A stretch of DNA of 64,000 bases from Arthrobacter sp. V1I7 (GTDB lineage: Bacteria; Actinomycetota; Actinomycetes; Actinomycetales; Micrococcaceae), in NCBI RefSeq assembly GCF_030817015.1, contig NZ_JAUSYS010000001.1, forward strand, positions 1,550,001 through 1,614,000. Direction: 5' to 3'. The notes under the pieces were generated by a model. That model made no database searches. It worked only from the letters and a program-made list of their open reading frames with translations, and had not been told where the DNA came from. This document shows, one piece after another, positions 32,549-40,402 of the stretch (position 1 is the stretch's first letter; the number at the start of each line of letters is the position of its first letter). Position numbers and translations under genes: made by a program.

Positions 32549-32784
32549 ATTTCAGCGTCCGCCCGGTCTCTGCCGGGCTACGCCTCAAAAAGTTTACAGT
32601 GCCTTGCGTCCGAAAGTGGGCATGACAAGGTCGACCGTCTGTCCGGCATGGTCGGACTAGCCCCCAACAACCCCTCCGGGCCGTGGTTTTCCACATGGCG
32701 TCATTGGGTCCTCCCCGCGGGGCGACGCCTGTCCGAAGCTGGAAGTGCCAGCTTAGGCATGACATTTCGAGACAGGACAGAAGA

Positions 32785-33321
32785 ATGAGTGACAACATCA
32801 CGGTCCGTGGCTTCGTCGCCACGGAGATCAGAAGCTCGACGACGCCCGGGGGAGTGGCTACGGCGTCTTTCCGCCTGGGCTCCACCGAACGGCGTTTCGA
32901 CCGCACCGCCAACGCCTGGGTCGACGGGAACACGAACTGGTTTACAGTCCAGGGCTACCGGCAGTTGGCGGGGAACATCGGCTGCAGCATCAAGAAGGGA
33001 CAGCGCGTCATCGTCGTCGGCCGACTGAAGATGCGCAGCTGGGAAAAGGACGGCCGGGTCTATCACGTGGCGGAAATCGACGCCCAATCCGTCGGTCACG
33101 ACCTCATGTGGGGCTCGGCGAACTTCATTCGCATGGCCGGCGCCGGCGGACCTGCAACCGCCGCACCCACGGCCGGCGATGACGAGCCCGACAGCCACGA
33201 TCCAGATGAGGGTGCGGACGGGGACGGAGAAAACTCCCACACCACTTTCCTCGACGACGCGACCGGCGAAATGGAGGAGGTCGACGAGAAGACCGGTGAA
33301 CTGAAGAAAGTCGCAGCCTGA
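32785..33321 (+). CDS. ssb: Single-stranded DNA-binding protein
   Basis: A 178-residue protein. The OB fold spans residues 1-110 (NITVRGFVATEIR, VATASFRLGSTERRFDR, NTNWFTVQGYRQLAGNIGCSIKKGQRVIVVGRLKMRSW quoted in parts). The aromatic DNA-contact residues of WFTVQGY and MRSWE are present. The C-terminus is acidic and disordered but ends KKVAA rather than the usual DDDIPF interaction tip, so this may be a second, accessory SSB. The ATG at 32785 has a GGACAGAAGA leader. It is followed closely by a DUF6993 lipoprotein gene. Confidence 0.88.
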   Translation: MSDNITVRGFVATEIRSSTTPGGVATASFRLGSTERRFDRTANAWVDGNTNWFTVQGYRQLAGNIGCSIKKGQRVIVVGRLKMRSWEKDGRVYHVAEIDAQSVGHDLMWGSANFIRMAGAGGPATAAPTAGDDEPDSHDPDEGADGDGENSHTTFLDDATGEMEEVDEKTGELKKVAA

Positions 33322-33350
33322 GCCCGGTAGCCGCGTGGCAGAATTGCCGG

Positions 33351-33947
33351 GTGAAACGGGCGAGGACAGGGACGCGGGAGGGACAGAGCGGGAAGCCGCT
33401 CCGCATCGCTGAGATCCCCGGGGGTCGGCGCGATGCATTCCTTGGGATTCTGGCCTTGTCGCTGCTGCTAACGTTCGGGTGCTCGGCCGGCACTGGCGTC
33501 GGCGACAGCGGGATCGGTTCCGCGCCGCCGGACGCCGCACCGGCCCCGGCCCCAGTGGCGTCCACCCCGGATGCGCCAACCCCGGTGGCCAGTTCGGAGG
33601 AGTCCGCACCTGGCGCCGGTGAGACCGCCGCCGGTGAGCCCCCATCCGGCCAGGCTGTCGCCACTGCGAGGGCGAGCCTGGAAGTGGCCCTGCGTCGTGT
33701 TTTCGACGGCGCAAAGCCCAGCGCGGAACAAGTGCGGGGTGCTCTGGTCGCTGCAGGGTTCTCCGCCGGGGACGTTCAAGTCACGGCCGGCCGCACCCCC
33801 ACGGGCCTGGAGGCCGACGCGGTCGAGGTCGGGGTGAACCAGGGCGGCGACTGCCTGGTCGCGCAGGTGCGGAGCGGCGCGGTGAGCGTCAGCGTCCTTC
33901 CGGTATTGGGGGACGGGCGGTGCCTGGTCGGTGCGGCGGTGCCGTGA
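33351..33947 (+). CDS. DUF6993-type lipoprotein
   Basis: A 198-residue predicted lipoprotein. A hydrophobic signal (AFLGILALSLLLTFGC, about 29-44) ends in the lipobox LTFGC. A 70-residue Ala/Pro/Ser-rich linker follows, then a compact domain of about 80 residues (LEVALRRVFDGAKPSAEQVRGALVAAGF to GGDCLVAQVRSG) of the DUF6993 kind found in Micrococcales. Two cysteines (DCLVA and GRCLVG) could form a disulfide. GTG at 33351; a CAGAAT sits six bases upstream, a weaker form of the leaderless pattern. Function unknown; location outside the membrane. Confidence 0.7.
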   Translation: MKRARTGTREGQSGKPLRIAEIPGGRRDAFLGILALSLLLTFGCSAGTGVGDSGIGSAPPDAAPAPAPVASTPDAPTPVASSEESAPGAGETAAGEPPSGQAVATARASLEVALRRVFDGAKPSAEQVRGALVAAGFSAGDVQVTAGRTPTGLEADAVEVGVNQGGDCLVAQVRSGAVSVSVLPVLGDGRCLVGAAVP

Positions 33948-33985
33948 ATGTGAGTTATCCGGGCCAACCCACTAGATTTGTAGGC

Positions 33986-35668
33986 ATGGCGGAATTTATC
34001 TACACAATGACCAAGGCCCGTAAGGCCGTTGGCGAAAAACTTATCCTCGACGACGTCAGCATGTCCTTTTTCCCTGGGGCAAAAATTGGCGTCGTTGGCC
34101 CGAATGGTGCCGGTAAATCCACCATTCTCAAGATCATGGCGGGCCTGGACACTCCCTCAAACGGAGAAGCCCGGCTCAGCCCCGGCTACACGGTCGGCAT
34201 CCTGCTGCAGGAGCCGCCGCTGAACGAAGACAAGACCGTCCTCGGTAACGTCCAGGAAGGCGTCGGCGAGATCTACGCCAAGATCCAGCGCTTCAACGAG
34301 ATCTCCGAGGAGATGGCCAGCCCCGACGCTGACTATGACGTGCTCCTCGAGGAAATGGGCCAGCTGCAGGAAGCGATCGACGCCGCCGACGCCTGGGACC
34401 TCGACTCCCAGCTCGAGCAGGCCATGGACGCCCTCCGCTGCCCGCCGGCCGACGCCGACGTCACGCTGCTCTCCGGCGGTGAGCGCCGCCGCGTCGCGCT
34501 CTGCAAGCTCCTGCTCCAGAAGCCGGACCTGCTGCTCCTCGACGAGCCCACTAACCACCTCGACGCCGAGAGCGTGCTGTGGCTCGAGCAGCACCTGTCC
34601 AGCTACGCCGGCGCGGTCCTCGCCGTCACCCACGACCGGTACTTCCTCGACCACGTGGCCGAGTGGATCGCCGAAGTGGACCGCGGACACCTCTACCCCT
34701 ACGAGGGTAACTACTCCACCTACCTCGAGAAGAAGCGCGCGCGCCTGGAAGTCCAGGGCAAGAAGGACGCCAAGCAGGCCAAGCGCCTCACCGAGGAACT
34801 CGAGTGGGTCCGCTCCAACGCCAAGGGCCGCCAGACCAAGTCCAAAGCCCGCCTGGCGCGCTACGAGGAAATGGCCGCCGAGGCAGACCGGACCCGGAAG
34901 CTCGACTTCGAAGAGATCCAGATCCCGCCGGGCCCGCGCCTGGGCGGACTGGTGCTGGAAGCGAAGAACCTGCAGAAGGGCTTCGAGGACCGCACCCTGA
35001 TCGACGGATTGTCCTTCACGCTGCCGCGTAACGGCATTGTGGGCGTCATCGGCCCCAACGGCGTCGGCAAGACCACCCTCTTCAAGACCATCGTCGGGCT
35101 GGAGCCCCTCGACGGCGGCGAGCTGAAGATCGGCGACTCCGTCAAGATCTCCTACGCCGACCAGAGCCGTGGCGGCATCGACCCGAACAAAACGCTGTGG
35201 GAGGTCGTCTCCGACGGGCTCGACTACATCCAGGTCGGCCACGTCGAAATGCCGTCCCGCGCCTACGTGGCCGCCTTCGGCTTCAAGGGCCCGGACCAGC
35301 AGAAGAAGGCCGGGGTGCTCTCCGGTGGTGAGCGCAACCGCCTGAACCTGGCCCTGACGCTCAAGCAGGGCGGCAACCTGCTGCTCCTCGATGAGCCCAC
35401 TAACGACCTCGACGTCGAGACGCTCAGCAGCCTCGAGAACGCCCTGCTCGAATTCCCGGGCTGCGCCGTCGTGGTCTCGCACGACCGCTGGTTCCTGGAC
35501 CGGGTGGCGACCCACATCCTCGCCTACGAAGGTGACGAGGAGAACCCCTCCAAGTGGTACTGGTTCGAGGGTAACTTCGAGTCGTACGAGGAGAATAAGG
35601 TCGAGCGCCTCGGCCCCGATGCGGCCAAGCCGCACCGCGTCACGCACCGGCGCCTCACCCGCGACTAG
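33986..35668 (+). CDS. ettA: Energy-dependent translational throttle protein EttA, ABC-F family
   Basis: A 560-residue soluble ABC-F ATPase that binds the ribosomal E site and gates the first elongation steps according to energy state. Two ATPase domains are visible: Walker A GPNGAGKST (about 39) and GPNGVGKTT (about 356), signatures LSGGERRRVALCKLL and LSGGERNRLNLALTL, and Walker B LLLLDEPTNHLDAES and LLLLDEPTNDLDVET. The arginine/lysine-rich interdomain linker (KKRARLEVQGKKDAKQAKRL) contacts the ribosome. The ATG at 33986 follows TAGATT (33973-33978) by seven bases, so it is probably leaderless. Confidence 0.95.
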   Translation: MAEFIYTMTKARKAVGEKLILDDVSMSFFPGAKIGVVGPNGAGKSTILKIMAGLDTPSNGEARLSPGYTVGILLQEPPLNEDKTVLGNVQEGVGEIYAKIQRFNEISEEMASPDADYDVLLEEMGQLQEAIDAADAWDLDSQLEQAMDALRCPPADADVTLLSGGERRRVALCKLLLQKPDLLLLDEPTNHLDAESVLWLEQHLSSYAGAVLAVTHDRYFLDHVAEWIAEVDRGHLYPYEGNYSTYLEKKRARLEVQGKKDAKQAKRLTEELEWVRSNAKGRQTKSKARLARYEEMAAEADRTRKLDFEEIQIPPGPRLGGLVLEAKNLQKGFEDRTLIDGLSFTLPRNGIVGVIGPNGVGKTTLFKTIVGLEPLDGGELKIGDSVKISYADQSRGGIDPNKTLWEVVSDGLDYIQVGHVEMPSRAYVAAFGFKGPDQQKKAGVLSGGERNRLNLALTLKQGGNLLLLDEPTNDLDVETLSSLENALLEFPGCAVVVSHDRWFLDRVATHILAYEGDEENPSKWYWFEGNFESYEENKVERLGPDAAKPHRVTHRRLTRD

Positions 35669-35690
35669 ACTCCGCGAGGCCCGGCGAGCG

Positions 35691-35726
35691 AAATGGCCGG
35701 CTCCCCACCAGGGGAGCCGGCCATTT
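35691..35726 (+). terminator. Terminator of ettA
   Basis: AAATGGCCGGCTCCCC (35691-35706) is exactly complementary to 35711-35726, with loop ACCA. The closing A/T pairs supply ATTT at the end; it probably also serves the convergent tesB gene. Confidence 0.85.
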
Positions 35727-35766
35727 GCGTGTCCAGCGCTTGGTACCGTGCCGGAGAACGGGTGAT

Positions 35767-36747
35767 TCAGCCGCGGTCGGCTCTCCGCATCTGGTGCTGC
35801 AGCACCTTGGACTGCACGGCGCCCTTGACCTTGTTCTTCAGGTCGGTGGGGACCCTGATCATGCCCTCCTGGGCGACGGTGGCCACGTGCCGGCCGTCGC
35901 GGTTGAAGATCTTGCCGGTGGCCAGGCCGCGGGCTCCCTGCGCGCTGGGGGATTCCTGGACGTAGAGCAGCCATTCGTCCACCCGCACGGGACGGTGCCA
36001 CCACATGGCATGGTCCAGGCTGGCCACGGACATCCCAGGCGTGATCCAGCTCAGCCCGTGCTGGCGCAGGACGGACTCCAGGATGGTGTAGTCGCTGGCG
36101 TAGGCCAGGGCGGCGCGGTGCAAGCCCGGGTCGTCCGGCAGGGGACCGAAGGTCTTCATCCAGACGGCGTTTCGCGGTTCCTTGTGGCCCTTGGCGGAGA
36201 CGTACAGTGCCGGATCGACGTGGCGGACGTCGAACGGGCGCTCGTAGGCCCAGTGCCGGGCCACGGGGTGGTCGTACATGCCGAGCAGGTCGGCGGTGCT
36301 GGGCAGGGACTCGGGGTCCGGGATCCCCGCCGGCATTTCGGACTGGTGTTCGAGGCCCTCGTCCTCGGTCTGGAACGAGGCGATCATCGACAGGATGGGC
36401 GTGCCCTCCTGGTAGGCGTGGACGCGCCGCGCCGAGAAGGAGCGGCCGTCCCGCAGCCGCTGCACGCCGAAGGTGATCGGCTTGTTCGCGTCGCCCGGGC
36501 GGAGGAAGTAGCCGTGCATGGAGTGCACGCTGCGGCCATCGGGTACGGTGCGGCTCCCGGCGATCAGGGACTGTGCCAGGACCTGGCCGCCGAAGACGCG
36601 TTGCCGTGGCTGCTGCTGCGAGGGGCCCATGAAGATGTCTTCGTCCGTCCGGGCGCCCTCCAGCTCACCGAGGTTCAGGAGTTGGAGGAGCGAGGAGGTG
36701 GGGTCCTGGGTGGGCAGCCCCTGCAATTCGGCGTCGGCTTCAGTCAT
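35767..36747 (-). CDS. tesB: Acyl-CoA thioesterase II
   Basis: A 326-residue double-hotdog thioesterase that hydrolyses medium- and long-chain acyl-CoA. The first hotdog contains RVFGGQVLAQSLIAGSRTV and SMHGYFLRPGDANKPI (about 51-95); the second contains ASLDHAMWWHRPVRVDEWLLY with the catalytic Asp (about 245), followed by the conserved Gln/Thr region SPSAQGARGLATGKIF. The ATG at 36747 follows TAGAGT by six bases on the minus strand (leaderless). Confidence 0.92.
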   Translation of the reverse strand: MTEADAELQGLPTQDPTSSLLQLLNLGELEGARTDEDIFMGPSQQQPRQRVFGGQVLAQSLIAGSRTVPDGRSVHSMHGYFLRPGDANKPITFGVQRLRDGRSFSARRVHAYQEGTPILSMIASFQTEDEGLEHQSEMPAGIPDPESLPSTADLLGMYDHPVARHWAYERPFDVRHVDPALYVSAKGHKEPRNAVWMKTFGPLPDDPGLHRAALAYASDYTILESVLRQHGLSWITPGMSVASLDHAMWWHRPVRVDEWLLYVQESPSAQGARGLATGKIFNRDGRHVATVAQEGMIRVPTDLKNKVKGAVQSKVLQHQMRRADRG

Positions 36748-36810
36748 GGTCCGACTCTAGACGTCACCCCGGCACCGCTCAAAAGAGGCACAACCGGTAG
36801 AGTCCATATT

Positions 36811-37470
36811 GTGTCTGACGTCCTAACCCAGCCCCTGCAGTTCACCGATCCCCGAGACCTTGCCGACCTGCGCACCTTCGCGACCCGCGCGAAGTCCATT
36901 GACGACGGCGCCATCCGGCTCCAGGCCTCCGGCCCGGTGCTCGCAGCCTACGTGTGCGTGCTGCGGCCCCGGCTGCTGGGGGAAGCCACCCCGACCATTC
37001 TGGGACTCCGGACCATGGCACTGGCACAGCCTGCCGAGACCGACGTGACCGTCCCGCTGTCAGCGGTGCTGGACCGGCTGGCGCGGGCGGGGGAGAACGA
37101 CGTCGAACTGCCGCTGCCGCCGGTAAACGTCACCGAGTCGTGGGCGGGCATCGGGGCACCCCGCGGCGGCTGGGAGCTTCTCGGCACCCTGCAGGATAAG
37201 GAGCTGCGGCAGTCGGCCGAGGCCGGCATCACCGAGGTGGCCGCCATCATGCCGGACAAGCCCGGCGCGCTGATCGTCAACAACGCCCGCGCCACGGTCT
37301 GGGGCAGGGAACTCCCCGGGGCCGGCGGACTGCCGGCCGGTGCCGCCTTCGCGGCACTCACCCTGGGATTCCTGGCCGACGGGGAGCAGCAGCTCTACCG
37401 TGCCGGTCGCTGGTTCCGGCTCAGCGGAACCCGTGGCCACGTCCTCGCCCGGACCGGGTCCGGGCTCTGA
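36811..37470 (+). CDS. Hypothetical actinobacterial protein
   Basis: A 219-residue protein without a recognised domain or signal peptide. It is rich in Ala, Leu and Gly, with segments FTDPRDLADLRTFATRAKSI, LPLPPVNVTESWAGIGAPRGGWELLG and HVLARTGSGL at the end. The conserved, tRNA- and tesB-flanked context suggests a vertical gene rather than an insertion. The GTG start lies seven bases after TAGAGT (36798-36803), the leaderless pattern. Function unknown. Confidence 0.75.
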   Translation: MSDVLTQPLQFTDPRDLADLRTFATRAKSIDDGAIRLQASGPVLAAYVCVLRPRLLGEATPTILGLRTMALAQPAETDVTVPLSAVLDRLARAGENDVELPLPPVNVTESWAGIGAPRGGWELLGTLQDKELRQSAEAGITEVAAIMPDKPGALIVNNARATVWGRELPGAGGLPAGAAFAALTLGFLADGEQQLYRAGRWFRLSGTRGHVLARTGSGL

Positions 37471-37512
37471 TCCTGCCGCCTGGCCGGGCCCGGGGTCAGG
37501 CGTCCGCCCGGT

Positions 37513-37971
37513 TCAGGCTTCGGACGGGCTGTTCACCATGGAGAGGGCAGCGCGCTCCATGTAATCCCAGAGGGTGCCCTCATACAGCGGCGGGAGCTCC
37601 AGGGCGTCGACGGCGATGCGCATGTGGTGCAGCCAGCGTTCCTTGGCCTCCGGCGTGACACGGAAGGGCTGGTGCCGCATCCGCAGCCGCGGATGCCCGC
37701 GTTCCTCGCCGTACGTCGTCGGACCGCCCCAGTACTGCTCAAGGAACATCAGGAAGCGCCGCTTGGCCGGGATGAGGTCCTCTTCGGGGTACATCGGCCG
37801 CAACAGCGGATCCGTCGCGACGCCGTCGTAGAACACATCGATCAGCTTCACGAACGTCTCATGGCCGCCGACGGCCTCATAGAAGTTGTCCGTGTACCCG
37901 GGCTGGGTGAACGGATCGTTCTGCATCAGCTGCCTGGGCTGCCGGGGTTCGCCGGCAATCGGGATCGTCAT
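37513..37971 (-). CDS. glbO: Truncated haemoglobin, group II (HbO type)
   Basis: A 152-residue globin with the short 2-on-2 fold. Key residues are the B10 Tyr in IDVFYDGVA, the distal region RRFLMFLEQYWGGP, the proximal F8 His in RLRMRHQPF, and the G8 Trp in AKERWLHHMRIAVD, the hallmark of group II. Such proteins bind oxygen and may handle NO or peroxide. A second start (LMQNDPF) would remove the first 19 residues. The ATG at 37971 comes one base after the stop codon of the MscS gene, so translation is coupled. Confidence 0.92.
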   Translation of the reverse strand: MTIPIAGEPRQPRQLMQNDPFTQPGYTDNFYEAVGGHETFVKLIDVFYDGVATDPLLRPMYPEEDLIPAKRRFLMFLEQYWGGPTTYGEERGHPRLRMRHQPFRVTPEAKERWLHHMRIAVDALELPPLYEGTLWDYMERAALSMVNSPSEA

Positions 37972-37972
37972 A

Positions 37973-38638
37973 CTATTCTCCGGCTTTCTGCTGGGGGGCC
38001 GCCCCGGCTTCCGATATGTCCGCCTGTTCCTCGGCGGGAGGGATGTACGTGCCCTGGGAACGGTTGCCGACGCGCAGGATCTCGCCGTTGCGCAGGTACC
38101 AGATGGTGCCGTCCTCGGCCCGGACCCGGGTGATCCGCAGCCCCATGGCCTCGACCTCGCCGACGACTTCGGACGTTTCAATGATGTCACCGATGCCGTA
38201 CTGGTCTTCGATGGTGATGAAGATGCCGGCCAGGAAGTCGCGGATCAGTTGCTGGGCACCGAAACCGATCGCCACACCGAGGATGCCGACGCTGGTCAGC
38301 AGCGGGGCGATGTCCACGTTCAGGTTCTTCAGCACGTACATGATGGTGATGACCGCAACCAGGACGCTGACAATGCTGTTGAGCAGCGAGCCGATGGTGT
38401 TCGCCCGCTGGACCCGGCGCTCGTGGTCCAGCGCGCGGAGCGCCGGTGCCACCCAGCGGAAGTGCGGCTTCTTGAAGAACGTGGTTCCGGCGGCGACGCG
38501 TTTGGTGATCCCGGCGATCACGAACGTCGCCACCAGCCACACGGCAACACCCACGCCGATGCTGATGAGGACTCCGGGCAGGTTGATGTCCGAAATATCC
38601 GGAGGGGTGATGGGGGTAGTCGTAGACAGGCCGTACAT
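37973..38638 (-). CDS. mscS: Small-conductance mechanosensitive channel (MscS family)
   Basis: A 221-residue inner-membrane channel. Three hydrophobic helices precede the conserved pore helix VGILGVAIGFGAQQLIRDFLAG (about 138-159), and the beta domain follows (IEDQYGIGDIIETSEVVGEVEAMGLRITRVRAEDGTIWYLRNG, in parts). It lacks the large C-terminal vestibule of E. coli MscS, being shorter than the 286-residue norm. The ATG at 38638 has AGGAG about twelve bases upstream. It is first in a two-gene unit with glbO. Confidence 0.88.
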   Translation of the reverse strand: MYGLSTTTPITPPDISDINLPGVLISIGVGVAVWLVATFVIAGITKRVAAGTTFFKKPHFRWVAPALRALDHERRVQRANTIGSLLNSIVSVLVAVITIMYVLKNLNVDIAPLLTSVGILGVAIGFGAQQLIRDFLAGIFITIEDQYGIGDIIETSEVVGEVEAMGLRITRVRAEDGTIWYLRNGEILRVGNRSQGTYIPPAEEQADISEAGAAPQQKAGE

Positions 38639-38748
38639 TGTCTGGGGGTGCTCCTTGCTGCTGCGCTGTTGCGCTCTGCTGCCGATCGGCGTTCGCCGGG
38701 CGCATAACACTCTGTTCTCTTTTAACATTAGCCCCGTAGCGTGGCCGC

Positions 38749-39882
38749 ATGCGCATTCTGATACTTGGTGGCACGGCCTTCCTGTCCGCGGAAATAGCCC
38801 GGCAGGCCCTCGATACCGGGCACGATGTCACCTGCCTTGCCCGCGGGACAGCTTCAGCCCCGCCGGCCGGGGCGCGGTGGTTGCAGGCCGACCGCTCCCA
38901 GGGAAAGGCCGCCTATGCGGAGGCAGCCGACGCCGGCGGCAGGGACGCCGGCCGCAGGGAAATGGTGGGCGACGCGGGCCGCAGCGACGCCGGCGGTAGC
39001 GACGCCGCCCGGAGGGAAAATGTGGGCAGCGACGCCGGCCGGAGGGACACGGCCGGCAGCGAGACAACCGGGTGGGACGCCGTCGTCGACGTCTCGCGGA
39101 ACCCCGGGCAGGCCCGCGAGGCCCTTGAAGTCCTGGCCGGGACCGCCCGGCACTGGACTTTCATCTCCAGCTGCTCCGTCTATGCGGACCACTCGCTGGC
39201 CGGGGCGGCGGAGGACGCCGAGGTGCTGCCCCCGCTGGCTGCCGGCGCAGGGCTGACTCCGGACAACTACGGCGAAGCCAAGTCCGCAATCGAACACTGG
39301 ACCCGGGAACTGGCCGGGGACAAGGCCCACATCTGCCGCGCCGGGCTGATCGGCGGGCCCGGGGACGGCACTGACCGGTACGGCTACTGGCCGGCCCGCT
39401 TCGCCCGGGACGAGGAACCGGTGCTGATCCCGGACATCCCCTCGGATGCAACCCAGGTGATCGACGTCCGGGACCTCGCCGCCTGGGTCCTGGCCGCGGC
39501 CGGGGCAGGCATCACGGGAGCGCTGAACGCCGTGGGCGAGATCGTGCCCTTTGCCGCCTATCTGGAAGAAGCCCGGCAGCTCACCGACGGAGAAGCGGAG
39601 GTGGTGGCCGTCCCGGGCGAGTGGCTGGCCGGGCACGGCGCCAACTACTGGGCCGGACCGGACTCGCTGCCGCTCTGGCTGCCGCCCGGACAGGACGGCT
39701 TTATGGCCCGCAGCAATGACGCCGCCCGCGCGGCCGGGCTCCAACTCCGCCCCTGGATGGACATCCTGCGGGACACCCTGGCGGACGAACGTGTGCGCGG
39801 GCTCGGCCGGGAACGCAAAGCCGGGCTCAGCCCGGAGACCGAGCGCCGGCTTCTGCGCGAGTACCGGGCCGAGCCCGGCTGA
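38749..39882 (+). CDS. NAD-dependent epimerase/reductase-like protein with a repeat insertion
   Basis: A 377-residue extended-SDR protein. The nucleotide motif LGGTAFLSAEIA is at about 6-17, SSCSVYADHSL near 140 holds Ser/Tyr of the active site, and LTPDNYGEAKSAIE near 168 provides the Tyr-x-x-x-Lys motif. Between about residues 57 and 106 lies an insertion built of imperfect repeats of DAGGRDAGRRE / DAGRSDAGGSDAARRE / SDAGRRDTAGSE. It falls on the surface after the third strand. Substrate unknown. The ATG at 38749 follows TAGCGT (38737-38742) by six bases (leaderless). It is convergent with the OsmC gene. Confidence 0.75.
   Translation: MRILILGGTAFLSAEIARQALDTGHDVTCLARGTASAPPAGARWLQADRSQGKAAYAEAADAGGRDAGRREMVGDAGRSDAGGSDAARRENVGSDAGRRDTAGSETTGWDAVVDVSRNPGQAREALEVLAGTARHWTFISSCSVYADHSLAGAAEDAEVLPPLAAGAGLTPDNYGEAKSAIEHWTRELAGDKAHICRAGLIGGPGDGTDRYGYWPARFARDEEPVLIPDIPSDATQVIDVRDLAAWVLAAAGAGITGALNAVGEIVPFAAYLEEARQLTDGEAEVVAVPGEWLAGHGANYWAGPDSLPLWLPPGQDGFMARSNDAARAAGLQLRPWMDILRDTLADERVRGLGRERKAGLSPETERRLLREYRAEPG
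38920..39066 (+). repeat. In-frame GACGCCGGC repeat tract inside the epimerase gene
   Basis: The word GACGCCGGC(C/G)G recurs at about 38929, 38947, 38986 and 39031, with GACGCGGGCCG and GACGCCGCCCG variants between. The spacing is irregular but always a multiple of three, so the frame is kept. It encodes the DAG-R/S-rich insertion. Confidence 0.7.
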
Positions 39883-39886
39883 AAAC

Positions 39887-40402
39887 TCAGTCCCCGGGGT
39901 GCTGGACCACCACGCTGGGCTCATGCAGCACCGGGAAATTGACGCTGCGGGCAATGAAACAGAGCTTGTTCGCCTCGGCGTGCAGTTCCCCGAGCAGGCC
40001 GGCCGCGGGCTGGCCGGCCCCGGGCAGCTCCCCGGCCGCCGGAGCGGCCACCGTCACCCGGGGTTTAAGTGTGACCGACTCAAACTGGCCGCTGCCGTCC
40101 CGGTTGGTCCGCATCAGCCCCTCGGCGTGGTCCTCGTAGGCACTCACCACCACGCCGTGCTTGACGGCCACATGCAGGAAGGACAACATGTGGCACTGCG
40201 AAAGCGCGGCCAGGAGCAACTGCTCGGGGTTGCAGCGGGTCCGGTCCCCGTGGAAGCTCGGATCCGCGGAGCCCCGGAGTACCGGAAGTCCCGGGATCTC
40301 GATGTCGTGGTCCCTCGAATAGCCCCGGTACGACGCCGTACCCCGGCCCAGGTTTCCGGTCCAGCGGACCGTCAGGGCGTAGCGGTGCTCGTCGAGGCTC
40401 AT
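39887..40402 (-). CDS. OsmC-family protein
   Basis: A 171-residue OsmC/Ohr-fold protein; such proteins reduce organic hydroperoxides with a cysteine pair. The first cysteine region reads RCNPEQLLLAALSQCHMLSFL (about 57-77; key Cys in SQCHM) and the second HAEANKLCFIARSVNFPV (about 142-160), where the cysteine sits close to the usual place. VSAYEDHAEGLM resembles the YciW/OsmC subtype rather than Ohr. Its ATG (40402-40400) overlaps the stop of pepN (ATGA), implying coupled translation. Confidence 0.85.
   Translation of the reverse strand: MSLDEHRYALTVRWTGNLGRGTASYRGYSRDHDIEIPGLPVLRGSADPSFHGDRTRCNPEQLLLAALSQCHMLSFLHVAVKHGVVVSAYEDHAEGLMRTNRDGSGQFESVTLKPRVTVAAPAAGELPGAGQPAAGLLGELHAEANKLCFIARSVNFPVLHEPSVVVQHPGD

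Noticed and set aside
34157..36004. Minus-strand open frame of 615 codons opposite ettA
   Set aside because: Antisense shadow of ettA; low-complexity Val/Gly/Glu-rich translation with no start signal.
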